Shown here: one piece after another, positions 33,991-46,154 of the stretch | Numbering within the stretch: the stretch's first letter is position 1 | Layout: every line of letters begins with the position of its first letter | NCBI GenBank assembly: GCA_023653785.1 | Contig: JAMKCH010012522.1 | Coordinates: 1-64,000, forward strand | DNA: 64,000 nucleotides | DNA from: Ophioderma brevispina | Taxonomy: Eukaryota > Echinodermata > Ophiuroidea > Amphilepidida > Ophiodermatidae | Direction: 5' to 3' | Notes under the pieces: generated by a model | Seen by the model: only the letters and a program-made list of their open reading frames with translations | Told to the model about the DNA's origin: nothing | The model's database searches: none | Program-made: the position numbers and the translations under genes

Positions 33991-34310
33991 ATTTTTTGTC
34001 AAAATTTAGTTTATTTATATATGAAAAATAGATCATTACGCTTAATTTGACATCCATTTCAGGTGACAGTCTCAATTTTATGCAGAGTTGATTACGCCTA
34101 AATCTGTTATTAGGTGGTAGAGACGACTTTGTTGCACTCAAAATTGAATTTTCATCAGTTTGAGTGCAATCCAGTCCGTAACTGGAAGATACGACCTTTG
34201 TGGCAAGACCACAGGATCGTAGATACGACTTTTTCTTGTAAAGCGATGTTTTTAAAAAAGGTGTCTAGGGTAAACACGGCTGTTCTCGAACCACAAGCTC
34301 GCCTCGGCTT
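33990..34310. repeat. AT-rich repeat, copy left of the C-rich array
   Basis: Contains TTGCACTCAAAATTGAATTT, GTAACTGGAAGATACGACCT and TTCTTGTAAAGCGATG. The same order recurs at about 39990-40255 and, partly, at about 40400-40525, so this repeat brackets the C-rich array. Confidence 0.7.
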
Positions 34311-34387
34311 TCGCGTAAGCTGTAAGACAAAGAGCACACACCAATTGCAACTGTACAATTAGAGGTTTTCCCAAAGAAGTTGTGCAC

Positions 34388-37300
34388 GCAATAAGTGGAG
34401 GATTGCAGATATCCCCCTCCAACACCCCACCCCTCCCCCAATACCCTACACACCCCACCCCATGCAAACACCCCCCCCCACCCCCACCCCCAACACCCCA
34501 CCCCCGCTCCCCACCCCCCAACCCCCGCAACAGCCCCCTTTCCTTCCCCAACACCTCGCAACAAACACCCCCCCTTCCAACACCCAAAACACAACAACAC
34601 CGGCCCTCCCCAACACCCCGCAACACCACCAACCCTCCCCAACACCCCGAACACCCCCACCCTCACCACACCCCTCACAACGCGCCGCACAATCCAACAT
34701 TCCTCTCCCCCCCCAAACCCCACCCCTCCCCACAAGCCCTCAACACACACCTTCAACACTCCACCCACGCTTCTCCCAAACACCCTTCCAACACCCCACT
34801 CCCGTCCCCGAACACCCATCACCCCCCCACTCCTCCTCCCGCAACACCCACTCAACCCCCACCCTCCCCACACCCACCGCACACCTTCCCCAATCCCCAC
34901 CACCCTCCCCACCACCACCTCAAACCCCACCACTCATCCATCACTTATTCATCCAACAATCCATCCAACATTCATCCACAATTATACCCGCCAACACCCC
35001 CCCCGCCCCCTCCTCAACATCTCCTCCACCCCACCCCCCACCCCCTCCCCAACCCCCCTGCCTACCCCCCCCGCCACCGGGTACGTTCCCCAACTCCCCC
35101 CTCAACCCCCTTCAACCCCTCTCCAACCACACCCCTCAACACTAACACCCCCAACACCACTCAACACCACCACCCACCCTTCCCCAACCCCCCCTCAACA
35201 TCCCCCGGCGGCGTAAACCCGTCCCCAGCAGCCCGCCCTCCCCCCGTTGGCGGATCCGCTCAACAGGAACCAGGGCAAAACCCTAAACCCCTCTCTCCCC
35301 CAACACCCCGCAACACCCTACCCCCAGTGCCCCCCCTCCCCACCACAACCGTCAAACACCCCACCCCCTCCCAACACCCCTCACATCCCCCCAACCCCGC
35401 AACACCCCTCCCCAACACCGACCCATCAACAACCCAACCCCTCCCCAACACCCCACCCCCTCCCATACACACCCAACAAAACACCCCCCACCCCCTCCGC
35501 AACAAACCCTCCCCACCCCACCTCAACAACCCAACCCTCCCCCAACCACACCTTCACGACACCACCCCCCTCCGAATCACCCACCCTCCCCAACACCACC
35601 ACTCTCAAACAACCCCACCCTCCCCAACAGACCTCAAACACTCCCACCGCGCTGCCCACACCCCCAACGCCCAGCAACGTCCCCACCACCCGCCCTCCCC
35701 CACCCCCCCCGCCCCTCCCAACACGCCCGGCACCAAAACGCCGCCCTCTCCACCTATGCCTCCCACAAACCGGACCCCTTCCTCACCACCACCTTCCCAC
35801 GCCCAACCCCCCTCCCCAACCCACCTCAACACCCACCCCCTCCACACCCACCGTACTCCTCCCCAACACACCGCAACCCCCACCCCTCCCCAACCCCAAC
35901 CTCAATCAATAAACCCACCCCCCTCTGTCACACCCCTCCCACACCACCATCAATCACCCAAACAACCCCCTCCCCAACATCCCGCAACTCCCAACACACT
36001 GCAACACCCCCACCCCCCCCAACCCCTCCCCCAAACACCCTACCCCCTCCCCCACTTTTTTTTTTTTTTTAACACCCCACCCCTCCCCAACACACCACCC
36101 TCAACATCCCCACTCCCCTCCCCACACCCCCCCTCCACCAACACACCGAAACCCAACACCCCCCAACACCCCACCTCCCTCCCCACACACCTCCCACCCC
36201 TCCCAGACACACCTCAACTCCCATGGTGTGAACACCCCAACCCCTCAAAAAACCCCACCCACCCTCCCACACCCCTCACCCCCCCTCCCCACACCCCCAA
36301 CAAACCCCCTCCCCAACACCCCCTCCACAACCCACCACCCTCTCCAACACCCCTCAATCACCCCACCCCCCTCCGCAAAACCCACCCCCTCCTCAACACC
36401 CTCCCCAACACCTCCCCCGAACACCACCGCAATAACCCACCCCTCCCCAACCGCCACCCAACACACGGCACACCCCCCCCCCTCCCCAACGACCCTACCC
36501 CCTCCCAACACACCGCAACACACCCCCCCTTCCCCCACCAACCCGCAACCAATCCCCACCCCTCCCCCGACACCCCGCAACACCCCACAACAACCCCCCC
36601 CACAACCCCCACTTCCCTCCCCAACCCACCTCACCACCCCAACCCCCTCCCAACACCACACCCAACACCCCCAACAACCCTCCCACCCCCCATAACAACA
36701 CACCCCTCCCCACACCACCCCTCCACAACCCACCCCCTCCCCACCCCCCGCCACAACCCCATCCCCCTCCGCACTCACCCCACCCCCTCCGCACCACCCC
36801 GTCCCCAACACCACCGCAATAACCCAACCCTCCCCACACATCGCAACCCCTACACCCTTCAACACCCCCACCCTCCTCACCTTCCCCCTCCCTCCTCACC
36901 CCCTCCCACACCACCGCAACCACCCCACCGCCCTTCCCCAACACCTGCCTCACAAGAATCCTCTCACCTCACAGAGTCCCACGCACCCGGTCCCTCCCCC
37001 ATCACCCCGCAACGCCCCACACCCCCACACAGCCCCCCCCCACCCCTCCCAACCCCAGGGCACGACCACCGCCTCCCCCCCCACTACCCACACCCCGCAC
37101 CACCCCCTCCCCAAGCACCCTCAACAACACCCCTCCCAACACCACCTCCACGCCACCCCTCCCCAACAACCCCTGCACAACCCCCCCCCCTCCCCAACAC
37201 ACCCCCCCTGCAATAACCGCCCCACACCCGCATACCCACCCCTCCCCAACACTTCCCACACCCCACCCCCCCCAACACACCGCAACAGCAACCCCACCCC

Positions 37301-38475
37301 CCGCACACCCATCCCCCAACCCCACCGCACCAACCCAACCCCCTCCCCAAAACACCGCAACAACCCCACACCCCCCCTCCCCAACACCCTGCAACCCCCC
37401 ACCCCCTCCCCCAAACCCCCACAACACCCCACCCTCCCCAACAACCCCCTCCCCAACACCACCGCAACACCCACCCCTCCCCACACCCACCCCTCGCCCA
37501 ACAACCACCACCCCTCCCCAACAAACCGTGCAACCGCCCCCCACCCACCTCCCCAACACCACCCGCAAAACAATCGCAACCCACGTCTCCAACAACCCCA
37601 CCCCTCCCCCACCACAACCTCCAACCACACCGCCTCCAAAAACCCCTTGCAAACACCCCTGCCAAAAGCAACACTTCAACAACCCCCCCTACCAAACACA
37701 CTGCCTGCACACACCCCCCCCCTCCCAACACAAGCACCTGCAACAACCCCCCCTCCAAACACACCTACACCGCAACACCCCACCCCCTCCCAACCATGCC
37801 CTCAACAGGAACACCCCACCCCCTCCACCCAACACCCTGCAACACAACACCCTGTCAACACCCCACCCCCGTCCCAAACACCTGCACACCCCAATCCGCG
37901 TCCCCAACCCCCTATCCCTCCCAACACCCCTCAACACCCCCCAACCCCGGCCCCATCACCCCCTCAATCCCCCCCCACCCCTCTCCCAACAACCACCACC
38001 CCCATCCTCACCCCCCGCCATCAGCCCCAGCTCCCTCCCCACACCCAGCCCCCTCCACCAACACCCATCCCCTCCCCAATTCCCCCCCCACACCACCCCT
38101 GCCCCCGACACCCCAATATCCCACTCCCCCCCCCCTCCGCCACACCATATCCCCCCTCCCCAAGCCCCCCCGATCCCCTCCCCCAACAACCACCCCATCC
38201 CGGCACTCCCCACACCCCAGCCCCCTCTCCCGGCCCACCAGAACACCCCCCATCTTCCCTGTAACTCCTCCCCCACACCACCAGTTCATCCCTCCCCACC
38301 CCCCACCACCCAATCCCCACACAACACAGCCACCCGCAGCCTCACCACCCCCACCCCTCCCACCCCCTACCCCCTCACTCACCGACCCGACCCCCGCACA
38401 GCCCACCTACCCCCCTCCGCCCAACACCCCCCCCTCAACACCCCCACTCCTCCCCCATCCCTCCCCATTCTTCCA
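34388..38475. repeat. 4.1 kb C-rich, almost G-free minisatellite
   Basis: The plus strand is nearly all C and A with some T; G is rare and mostly sits in CGCA units. A degenerate unit of about 25-30 nt built on CTCCCCAACACCCCGCAACA can be read through most of it. The array is broken by a G-containing island at about 35205-35285 and a T16 run at about 36056-36071. Long reading frames on both strands (proline/histidine- or glycine/valine-rich) are by-products of this composition. The G-rich complement could form quadruplexes and the C strand i-motifs. Confidence 0.85.
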
Positions 38476-38479
38476 TGTA

Positions 38480-39670
38480 ACACAGAATTATTGCATATCC
38501 AATGTACTGTTTAACGCTATACCACAATTAAGCATATTTAATTAGTTCAATTGTAACAGCAAAATGCCCTTTAATTGGCCCACATGCACTCTGACCTATT
38601 ATGATTCACACAAAGATGAATGCCAGACGAGTCTTTCATGTGGTGAAGAATTTTTGCCTATCCGAGTACGTTTCAGCGATACCAGCATTATGCTATCTAT
38701 AGTCTCATTTACATACCTAAGCCGCATATATCACTTCTTTCAAATCGGCAAACAAATGCGCACATAAGATAGGCACTCTCAAGTCATGCTGGATTTTGTG
38801 TATCCGATGTAACCATTTCAAAATTATATAGCAATTACCGCTGAGTTTTGCCTATATTTCTCATTTTCATACTTAATTCTGCCCAAATAGGCCCAAAATC
38901 TAAATCACGCGGTCGAGAACCTCTTCATCAGTCGTCAGCCCGCTTCCTTCCACCAGTTACATCATTATACACATGACAGAACTCCCCTCCTGAACCTTTC
39001 ACAAGCCTTTTTTTTCTTAAATTAGGCAAATAGAGACACTTATTAAGCATATTTTAATGCCCAAAATGCCACTTTGACCCATTATGATTCACCCAAAACA
39101 CAAAGATGCCTGACATATATTCATCCTGTTAGCGAAGAATTTTGCCTATCCGATGTATTGTTTCATAGATACAGTAATATGCCTTTAATTAGCTCATTTT
39201 GCATACCTAAGCCGCCATATATCACAACACCTTTCAAATTGGCAAAAAAGATGTGCAACCATTATAGGCTTTCATGCAGTGAATGATTTTGTGTAGCCTA
39301 TGTACCTTTTAAAAATTATGCAATTCGCGATTTTTGCATATTAATTAGCTCAGTTGCATTACTTCATTTGCCCGACATACGACCAGAAATCAATCAGTTC
39401 GAGAACTCTCCAGCCCACGCAAAAACCCACCCCCTTCCACCCAATGTTACATCATTATACGCCTTACGGAACTCCTGAAATCTTTGTACACCAGCCGTCG
39501 GCGGAAAATTTTCGTAAATTAATGGATTTTTTTTACTTTTTTTATTTCTTTTATTGTTTTTAGCTTCATAATGAAAATGGAGAACTCATTAACCCTCTTC
39601 TTTCCACCTAGTTACACCATCGTAGCCTATACGGAACTACAGAAAAATCGTACACAAGCAGGTGAACAGG
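38480..39670. repeat. Degenerate tandem repeat, unit about 500-550 bp
   Basis: Copy 1 (about 38490-39000) and copy 2 (about 39045-39485) share TTGCCTATCCGA, CATACCTAAGCCGC, ATATATCAC and TTACATCATTATAC. A partial third copy (about 39570-39665) shares CTTCTTTCCACCTAGTTACA and CTATACGGAACTAC. Copies differ by many small indels. No gene. Confidence 0.7.
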
Positions 39671-39797
39671 GACGGCTAGCAGACAGCAAGCATGACAGAC
39701 AGACAGTACCAGAACCGACAGAAGACAGACGGACGGACGCCATCGGACAGACAGACAGACATTACAACAGACAGCCAGACAGACAGAACGAAAAGTG
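39660..39797. repeat. GACA-type microsatellite
   Basis: Imperfect GACA / GACG tetranucleotide repeats, for example ACAGACAGACAG near 39700 and GACAGACAGACAGACATT near 39747. Confidence 0.8.
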
Positions 39798-39839
39798 ATT
39801 ACTAAGTCTCTACCAAACAAAGTTCATGCGCGAGACCAA

Positions 39840-40530
39840 AATCTACCAAATATTCTGTGAAGAGCCATTTCATTTTTTACATTTTAATGCTAATTTAGGC
39901 TAATTATCGGCGCACAAAAAAACACATCCTAAAACACTCAAAAATGTAGTTACGACTACTTACTTTTCCTCCACTCAATTTACGCCCAGTACTTAATTAT
40001 TTACAAAAGTAATGACTATGCATATTTAAACATATATTTTCAGTATAAGGCTCAATTTATTGCAGAGTTATAGGCCCCTAATTAGGTGTAAGTAGATACA
40101 CTTTGTTGCACTCAAAATTGATTTTCATTTGAGTGCACACATCATAACTGGAAGATACCGACCTTTGTTGTCAAGACCAGGCAAAACTAGCATGTGATAC
40201 ACCATTTATTCTTGTAAACGATGTTTTTTTTAAAAAAGGTTTTGTAAAAAAAATCATGTGGATTATTTTTATGAAATGAAAAGAGCAATTTCATGTTTTA
40301 CCAAATTTTATGCTATTTCCGGCACAAAAAACCTAAAACCCATCAAATGTAGTTCCGAAACCTTTTTCCACTCAATTTACGCCCAGGTTTTCTTAATTTA
40401 CCAAAGTAAAATGAATATGCTAATTTAAACATAACATATAGGCTCAATTTAGTGCAGATTTCTCTTAGGCTAATTACCTAATTATGTGTGGATACGACTT
40501 TGTTTGCCCTCAAATTGAATTCCCCGTATA
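39840..40530. repeat. AT-rich repeat copies right of the C-rich array
   Basis: Two tandem, indel-rich copies of about 430 bp (about 39845-40270 and 40275-40530) share TTTCATnTTTTAC, CACTCAATTTACGCCCAG, ATTTAAACATA, GGCTCAATTTA and ACTTTGTT. The first is complete and matches 33990-34310. Confidence 0.7.
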
Positions 40531-40706
40531 CCTCTGTGAATATAGCTAGTGTTCAAAATGATGAATTCTAAGACAAATTTTTAATATGAACTATAAAGGG
40601 TTATGGTATGACATCAGAGTTGGTTGACCTGCTGGATGATAAAAGGACTTGAAATGCCTCTTTACAGCATATTGAATATGTAGATAGTTGATGGAAGTCT
40701 ACTTAA

Positions 40707-40996
40707 AGGGATTTATTGGCATAAATCTATCGGCACTTATAAATGAAATATCCCTAAATAAACGTACCAGATGTTTTTCAATGGCTTGGGATTCCTTGCT
40801 AAACAAGAATCCAGATTATATTTCCCCCTGACAAATGTCACGAACTGTACTCGCCATCCTGGACTGCCTGCCATCTTTATTCCTTCCCTGTAGCTAATTT
40901 ACAACCAAACTCCGACCAATACCAGAAACACAGAAGCCCAAGCGAAATCTAGCACAATGAAAAATATGTGCCGATAGATTTATGCCAATAAATCCT
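40707..40996. mobile_element. TTAA-flanked foldback MITE with AGGGATTTATTGG ends
   Basis: TTAA occurs at 40703-40706 and 40997-41000. The ends AGGGATTTATTGGCATAAAT and ATTTATGCCAATAAATCCT, with CTATCGGCAC adjoining, form inverted repeats of about 33 bp with one mismatch. Length is 290 bp, non-coding. Confidence 0.8.
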
Positions 40997-41339
40997 TTAA
41001 TACTTGCTGTGACTGGATGAGCATAACTAATCATCCTTGGAGATGGGCCAAGATATGAAACATTCATTATTTGATTTGATTTATTCATGATGTATCCTGG
41101 ATAAACCCAGGAATGCCCTCTACATGACTTATTTTCATGACGCGGTCCATTTTACTGCGACAGAATTGGGACAGCCAGGGTAATCCCCGCTCTCTTTGAC
41201 AATGACTCTGATGTGGCATGCACCGGTATGATCTCTGGTACATGGACCGATGCTTAATATAATATCCCCTCCGAAGGATGGGGTATTCTCATGTTCAAAT
41301 TGCCAAGTCAACTGAACCATGGGGATAGCGAATTCGACT

Positions 41340-41477
41340 TTCAATCAATAGCTATTGTACAGATTAAATCCAAAATTTAGGACCCGATTAAATCCCTGCA
41401 AGTGGTCCCGCCGGGAATTGAACCGGGGACCTTTAGCACCGAAGGCTAATACCCTAACCAGTGGGCCACGCTCTCCA
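41340..41477 (-). mobile_element. tRNA-derived SINE (minus strand)
   Basis: On the minus strand from 41476: GGAGAGCGTGGCCCACTGG, A box TGGCCCACTGGTTAGGGT (41451-41468) and B box GGTTCAATTCC (41414-41424), followed by GGCGGGACCAC and a short AT tail to about 41340. The tRNA-like head is well kept but has no proper acceptor stem pairing, so it is a SINE rather than a tRNA gene. Confidence 0.7.
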
Positions 41478-41812
41478 CAATTATCTTGACCATGGAGGAA
41501 TCTAACCCGGGCCTCCCGCTTATGTCAGGCACTCTATCACAATCATAACCAATCACATCCGGATAGCTGACATGTAAGCAGGATGGAGGCCCATGTTGGA
41601 TTTCCAGTCAAGATAATTATATTTTTTTTAAATTTCTTGGCCGTCTTGAGGGAGAAAGGTTAGTTATTATTCACAGAGAGTGTGTTCTGTTGCCATCCAG
41701 CAGCCATACTGACTAGAATAACCTGTAAAAAAATACCTGTAATAAATTATCAAAAAAGTGCAATGCTCAACCTTCAAAAATACAATGTCCTCCGGCATTT
41801 ATTTGAGACATC

Positions 41813-41972
41813 ATGGCATTTCCGGGAGTTTCTGAAACTGACCCATCTGACACACTTTTTTTCTGACACACTTATGAATTCAGAAACCCTTCATGGAATA
41901 AAGCACAGGTTTTCCTGAATTCATAAGTGTGTCAAATTGGCCAGGTTACAGAAACTCCTGCATTTCCTGGCA
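41813..41972. mobile_element. Foldback element next to the C2-like exon
   Basis: The left arm (CATTTCCGGGAGTTTCTG, GACACACTTATGAATTCAG) and the right arm (CTGAATTCATAAGTGTGTC, CAGAAACTCCTGCATTTCC) pair across a loop of about 25 bases. It lies 20 bp from the donor of the exon at 41992-42181, within the intron. Confidence 0.65.
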
Positions 41973-41991
41973 ATATGGCTGTCATACTTAC

Positions 41992-42181
41992 TTGAAAGTA
42001 CATGGTAAGAATATCGCCTTGAAGCTGTCTCGTGCTTTCTTTCTCTTCAGCGTCACTAGGCTGTTCTTCATCTTGTCTAGGTCATTGAGGCGATGCTCTT
42101 CTGTCCTTCGCTTTGACTCCCCTTTCTTGTCTGGTAAGAGGCGACTCTTGACATAGATTCGGCCGATGTTGGCAAATTCCA
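41992..42181 (-). CDS. C2-like domain exon of the minus-strand gene
   Basis: A 190-bp exon with acceptor TTTACAAACAG and a perfect donor GTAAGT, phase 1 at the start and phase 2 at the end. It encodes EFANIGRIYVKSRLLPDKKG, then ESKRRTEEHRLNDLDKMKNS, then a basic stretch and KAIFLPCTF. The YVKSRLLPDKK-x-SKRRT segment is typical of C2 domain strands 3-4 (compare YVK-x-x-LLPDKK in synaptotagmin-type C2). Spliced to 16297 the codon AA|A and residues FSKPLEYKKI continue the domain without a break. The first C2 strands should lie in an upstream exon between 42.2 and 52.3 kb that was not found. Confidence 0.65.
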
Positions 42182-42767
42182 CTGTTTGTAAATCATACGA
42201 TTAACGCACTTGAGTCAAATGTTCAAACTCTGCATAGCTATGGGTGACCCCAGTATAGGAATGCTGTGATCTAATATTTCAACTATGAAGTAAAGATGGG
42301 TTCAACTATGACTTCAACCTCATTGGACCAGCAGGATTCACATGATCACATCTGAGACACTTTTTACACAGCTGTTTGACCCCATGCAATTGTCTCTTTT
42401 ATTTATAGAACAATATTAAGCAGTGGCAACACAATTTTGACTTCTGATATAAATAGGGGCATGAAAGACCTATTATCGCTGCAAAAATCAGACAAATCCA
42501 TTGCGGGAATCTTGCCATATAGGCCTACAAAGGTCAAGATTTGTATGTTATAGCGCCCTATATGTGCCCATTCTCCATAGAAATAAAAATCATATTTGCC
42601 CGCAGCAAAATTTCGTAAAATTTACATGTAGTTAGTGGACTAAATAATCCAAATCAGTTGTCAAAACTGTGTCGCCGGCGATATTTTTTTATTTATTCTG
42701 GTTTTATCATAATAAATGAGACCTTCAAACAGCTGTGTTAGTGGTCAAGGATGTAGAGTAAACAATA
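42182..42767. other. Intronic, no gene seen
   Basis: AT-rich DNA upstream of the C2-like exon; no exon or element boundary recognised. Confidence 0.4.
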
Positions 42768-44003
42768 GGGTGGGACGAAAAATGCCTTTTTTCTCGGATC
42801 CACTTGGAACTCTTGGAGAATTTTCCTTGGGTATATGCTATTGTAAACCTGAAGTATTAGTAAGATCGAAGCATGTTTCGCCCGGGCAGTAGATAATCAC
42901 TCGTTTCCCTATTCCTCCTGTACAAAGCACATTTTTGCATGTTTTGCTCACATTTTGTATTATTATTGAATTTACCTTGCCTTAAAAAGGTATGTTACCC
43001 TTGATAGTGTAAGATGGTGTAAGATCATTATGAGCAATGAATTAATTGCAAAATGACCCAATTTGATCCACTAGCAATATAGAAAAATGGCGATTTTTGT
43101 ACCCCTACCCCTTAAAGTAGCTTTCTGGTAAGAACCATGATTTTCTTGATATAAACTTGCTTTCAATGATTTTTGACAACTTTATTCAGTGCAAAAGGAA
43201 AGATATGTAAAGATTGGAACTGACAAGTATCCAGAATTGGCTTTATTTCTCATATTTTTGACTATATAGGATGAAAAGTATGTGTTTCAAAGATTTAAAA
43301 TTCAGGCGATTTTCACTGGAATTTGTCATAGAATCAAAATTTGAGTACATTTGGTCATTGCAATGATCCAAAATGAAATGTTTTTCAAACAGATGAACCA
43401 TTGCCTACTATATCAAACCATAAAAGTGGTTTCTTTTTAATTTTATTCGATATCAGTATACTTACAACCCCTACCCTTAAGTAAAAGGGCTTAATTACCA
43501 AAGCAAATTTTTAATACTTTCCTTCCTAAAGCTACCTCACTGCACTGATCTTGCTTTATTTCAGTTTGTGCCTTGTTAGATTAGTGTTCAAACTTTCCTG
43601 TTGGTAGCAATATGAACCACTTGATACAGGAAGTATTACTATGATAGCTATTAGGGGTAGGGTTAACAGTTGAAAGAAAAAACTTAAAGAGTCACAAAAA
43701 GGTTTATTGTAATGGATAATGAAAGAATAATATCACAATTTATTTATTCATATCAATTTTCAAGGATTTCCTGTAAAATCATTATGTTCATTTCAGATAT
43801 TTAGGATTTAGTGTAGAAATCTACAAAACATGGTCAAATTACATTTTGTACAGGCAGTATAGGGAAATGCAAGAGATTCTACTGCCTGTGTGAAACATGC
43901 TCTGATCTTACTAATACTTCAGGTTTACAATAGCATATACCCAAGGAAATTTCCCCAGGAATTCCAAGTGGATCCGAGAAAAAAAGCATTTTTCGTCCCA
44001 CCC
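42768..44003. mobile_element. TA-flanked element with about 160-bp inverted termini
   Basis: The ends GGGTGGGACGAAAAATGC and GCATTTTTCGTCCCACCC are preceded and followed by TA (42766-42767, 44004-44005). The inverted match continues through CTCGGATCCACTTGGAA, ATATGCTATTGTAAACCTGA and TATTAGTAAGATC to about 160 bp. The 1236-bp body is AT-rich with no transposase frame. TA duplication suggests a Tc1/mariner-type or related element with long termini. Confidence 0.75.
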
Positions 44004-44439
44004 TAGTAAATCTCAGCTAACTGATCTGCATCTGGAGTATTCTACCTGGACCCATAAAAAAAGTTGCACCTGATTTAGAGAAACTATCAATGATGTCCTA
44101 AATCAGAAAATCAGATTTGTGTATTTTTGTAAACAAGTATTGGTATCCTAACATACCCTGCAAGTGACAAGACCTAGAGCAACCTAATAAGAAAATCTGT
44201 CAACTGCCAATGTGAATATGGTGGTAAGAATGGAGTGCACTTCTCAGGAGGGGAGCATCTTAGGGGGCTTAAATGACAGGGTGGTTTTTGTGATTAGTAA
44301 CACCCCCGGGAATGCAAACTTGTTCTGACTCAGCCCCATGCAGTTACACCCACCCACCAAACATGAAGGCTGAATGACCTGTGATTTCCAAGAATAAAGG
44401 CGGACAGACAGATAGACAGAGACAAACAGACTTAGCTTA

Positions 44440-44900
44440 CACGGCCAATTTCTTCATGGTAGTTGCCACACAGCTACCACCGAGTAGACATGGATTACCT
44501 ACCCACTAGACGTACATTCGCCGGCCAGGATTCCATGTATTTTGCCGCATAGACGGATAGTGTACACACAGCGGCTGTCTCCCCCGTCGTGGAGTAGCTA
44601 CGTGGTTACACCGGCTCTCAGCACGCGCAGTATTTCTCATGGCCAATTTTGTTTTTTAGATATTTTTGGCATATATTTGCATTTTTTAATATATGCGCGG
44701 GAATGTGGGGTTTTTTTGATGATGCCCGATTTGAATTTCGTAATGATTTTTCTAAAAAACATTCAAAAAATGCTAAACAGAGAACAGTGTAGAGCAACCC
44801 TCATTTCATGAAATGTCACCCACTCTCAATGGCATCGTGTAACCGTGGTACTGCGTGTCTACTCGGTACTGTGCTACACGCAATCACCTTCTCCCACCTA
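44440..44900. repeat. Loose inverted repeat (possible old foldback element)
   Basis: CACAGCTACCACCGAGTAGACATGG near 44469, given here in parts as CACAGCTACCACC and GAGTAGACATGG, is opposed by CGTGTCTACTCGGTACTGTG near 44852. GTAGCTACGTGGTTACACC near 44594 is opposed by GTGTAACCGTGGTAC near 44837. Arms are diverged. Confidence 0.4.
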
Positions 44901-45875
44901 GTGGCATTACGGGTTAGCCAATTGGGGGTACAGCAGAGTAGCCAACCAATCATTGTAAGGCCATAACGGTGTACTTTGAAGCCCTATCATCTTGCAGCTC
45001 CTGCTCGCTTAGCCCATGTGTACTGTGCATTAGCTGCACGGTAACAATGACATTTTACACACTACATGCACATGACAGCAACTTTAAGAATCTCCTGCGT
45101 ATACATTCAGGACTTCATTATGATTCTAAAACCCATTTTCAAGTTAAAATCCAAAGTGCTTCGTTAATACACTAGATTCGCGAGTTTTGCCAGTTCATTC
45201 TCTTTGATACATATCACGCCTCACTGGCGGCGCTTCTACCCACTGCTCTCTACACAGATCAGTGGCGCTTCCTCCCCCATATCGTCTGAAGATGTTCGCT
45301 GTTTAATGAAAATTTGTAATTCCCTGTAATATTGAAGAAAACGCCGGAACCAGCACAAACGTCGGACCGGGTTGTAGGATGAACATGCCACGTACAGCAC
45401 CACAATTTCCTGCGTCGGACAAAAGCCGCATCTGAGCTTTTCGTGATTTTGAATTTAAAAACATTGGCCTTTATTTTGAACGATAACATACCCATATCCT
45501 AGTGAGTTTGGCTTGCAAAATGGGCCCATGTCTAGGATTTTCTGCGAAAACTAACCCATTTTGGACTTGTAATACTATAGTAACGCCCTTCACGACAACT
45601 GCAAGCTTGTTTAATTTCTATGAAAACAATAAGGTCATCCGTCACAGTCACATTTCGCATCATTGATATAGTCCTACATTTACAACACGATCTTTGGTCA
45701 ATTATTATACTTTCCCCGATTTCTGGACAAGGTAAATTTTTGACCAAGATACACTGCACGCAAGTTATTCTGTAATCATTTTTTGAACATAACATAAATA
45801 ACCAAGTAGCGCGGAATACCACGACCATTGAATCTGGATATTTTGTGTGTTAAAGTTCCACTTCGGCATTTAACA

Positions 45876-45949
45876 ATGGACTCGTTCTACCGGGTAATTG
45901 ACGTGAGCATCCGGCTGGTCTATACGGCGGTCCGGTGCCATGAAAAAAG
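45876..45949 (+). CDS. Candidate first coding exon (unnamed)
   Basis: ACAATGG is a good start context. The 74-bp frame reads MDSFYRVIDVSIRLVYTAVR then CHEK and ends before a GT (AAAAAG/GTAGGC) in phase 2. It lies in locally CpG-rich DNA, as would suit a promoter-proximal exon. No downstream partner exon was identified and the family is unknown. Confidence 0.25.
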
Positions 45950-46071
45950 GTAGGCAGCCGTGCGGTCGGCGGGTTATGCCCTTAAATTAATCGGTTCGGG
46001 GCGGGGACGGATACACCGGGGTAGTCCGGGTCGGGGTGAAAAAATCTTGCCCCACATGGCTCTAGTTGACG

Positions 46072-46154
46072 ATGAGTGAAGAGGATGAGGCTGAGTGGAC
46101 GCATGATGATGATGATGATGCCGATGACCGAAGGGATGATGATGCCACCAACAG
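46072..46154 (+). CDS. Candidate first coding exon with acidic Asp-rich start (unnamed)
   Basis: ATG at 46072 opens MSEEDEAEWTHDDDDDADDR and continues RDDDATN to a donor ACAG/GTAATC in phase 2. The aspartate run comes from GAT repeats. Acidic N-termini like this are common in trafficking and membrane proteins, but nothing specific can be said. It may be an alternative to, or unrelated to, the candidate at 45876. Confidence 0.3.

Larger units (their letters stand above)
16298..41991 (-). other. Proposed 25.7 kb intron hosting the transporter gene
   Basis: Donor GTAAGT at 41991-41986 and acceptor CAG at 16300-16298 (minus strand) are phase-matched (2+1). The interval contains the plus-strand MCT-like gene, the 3.7 kb duplication and the C-rich array. 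The join rests on phase and on C2-like continuity, not on transcript evidence. Confidence 0.5.

Noticed and set aside
34382..37216. 944-codon plus-strand reading frame, proline/histidine/threonine rich
   Set aside because: It is a by-product of a C-rich, G-poor minisatellite that leaves several frames open on both strands. No start context, domain or splice sites.
38480..40530. Regularly spaced repeats considered as a CRISPR-like array
   Set aside because: Units are 400-550 bp, diverged and AT-rich, in a clearly eukaryotic context with no cas genes.
41401..41476. Possible tRNA gene on the minus strand
   Set aside because: A and B boxes are present but the acceptor stem does not pair and the sequence continues as a SINE body.
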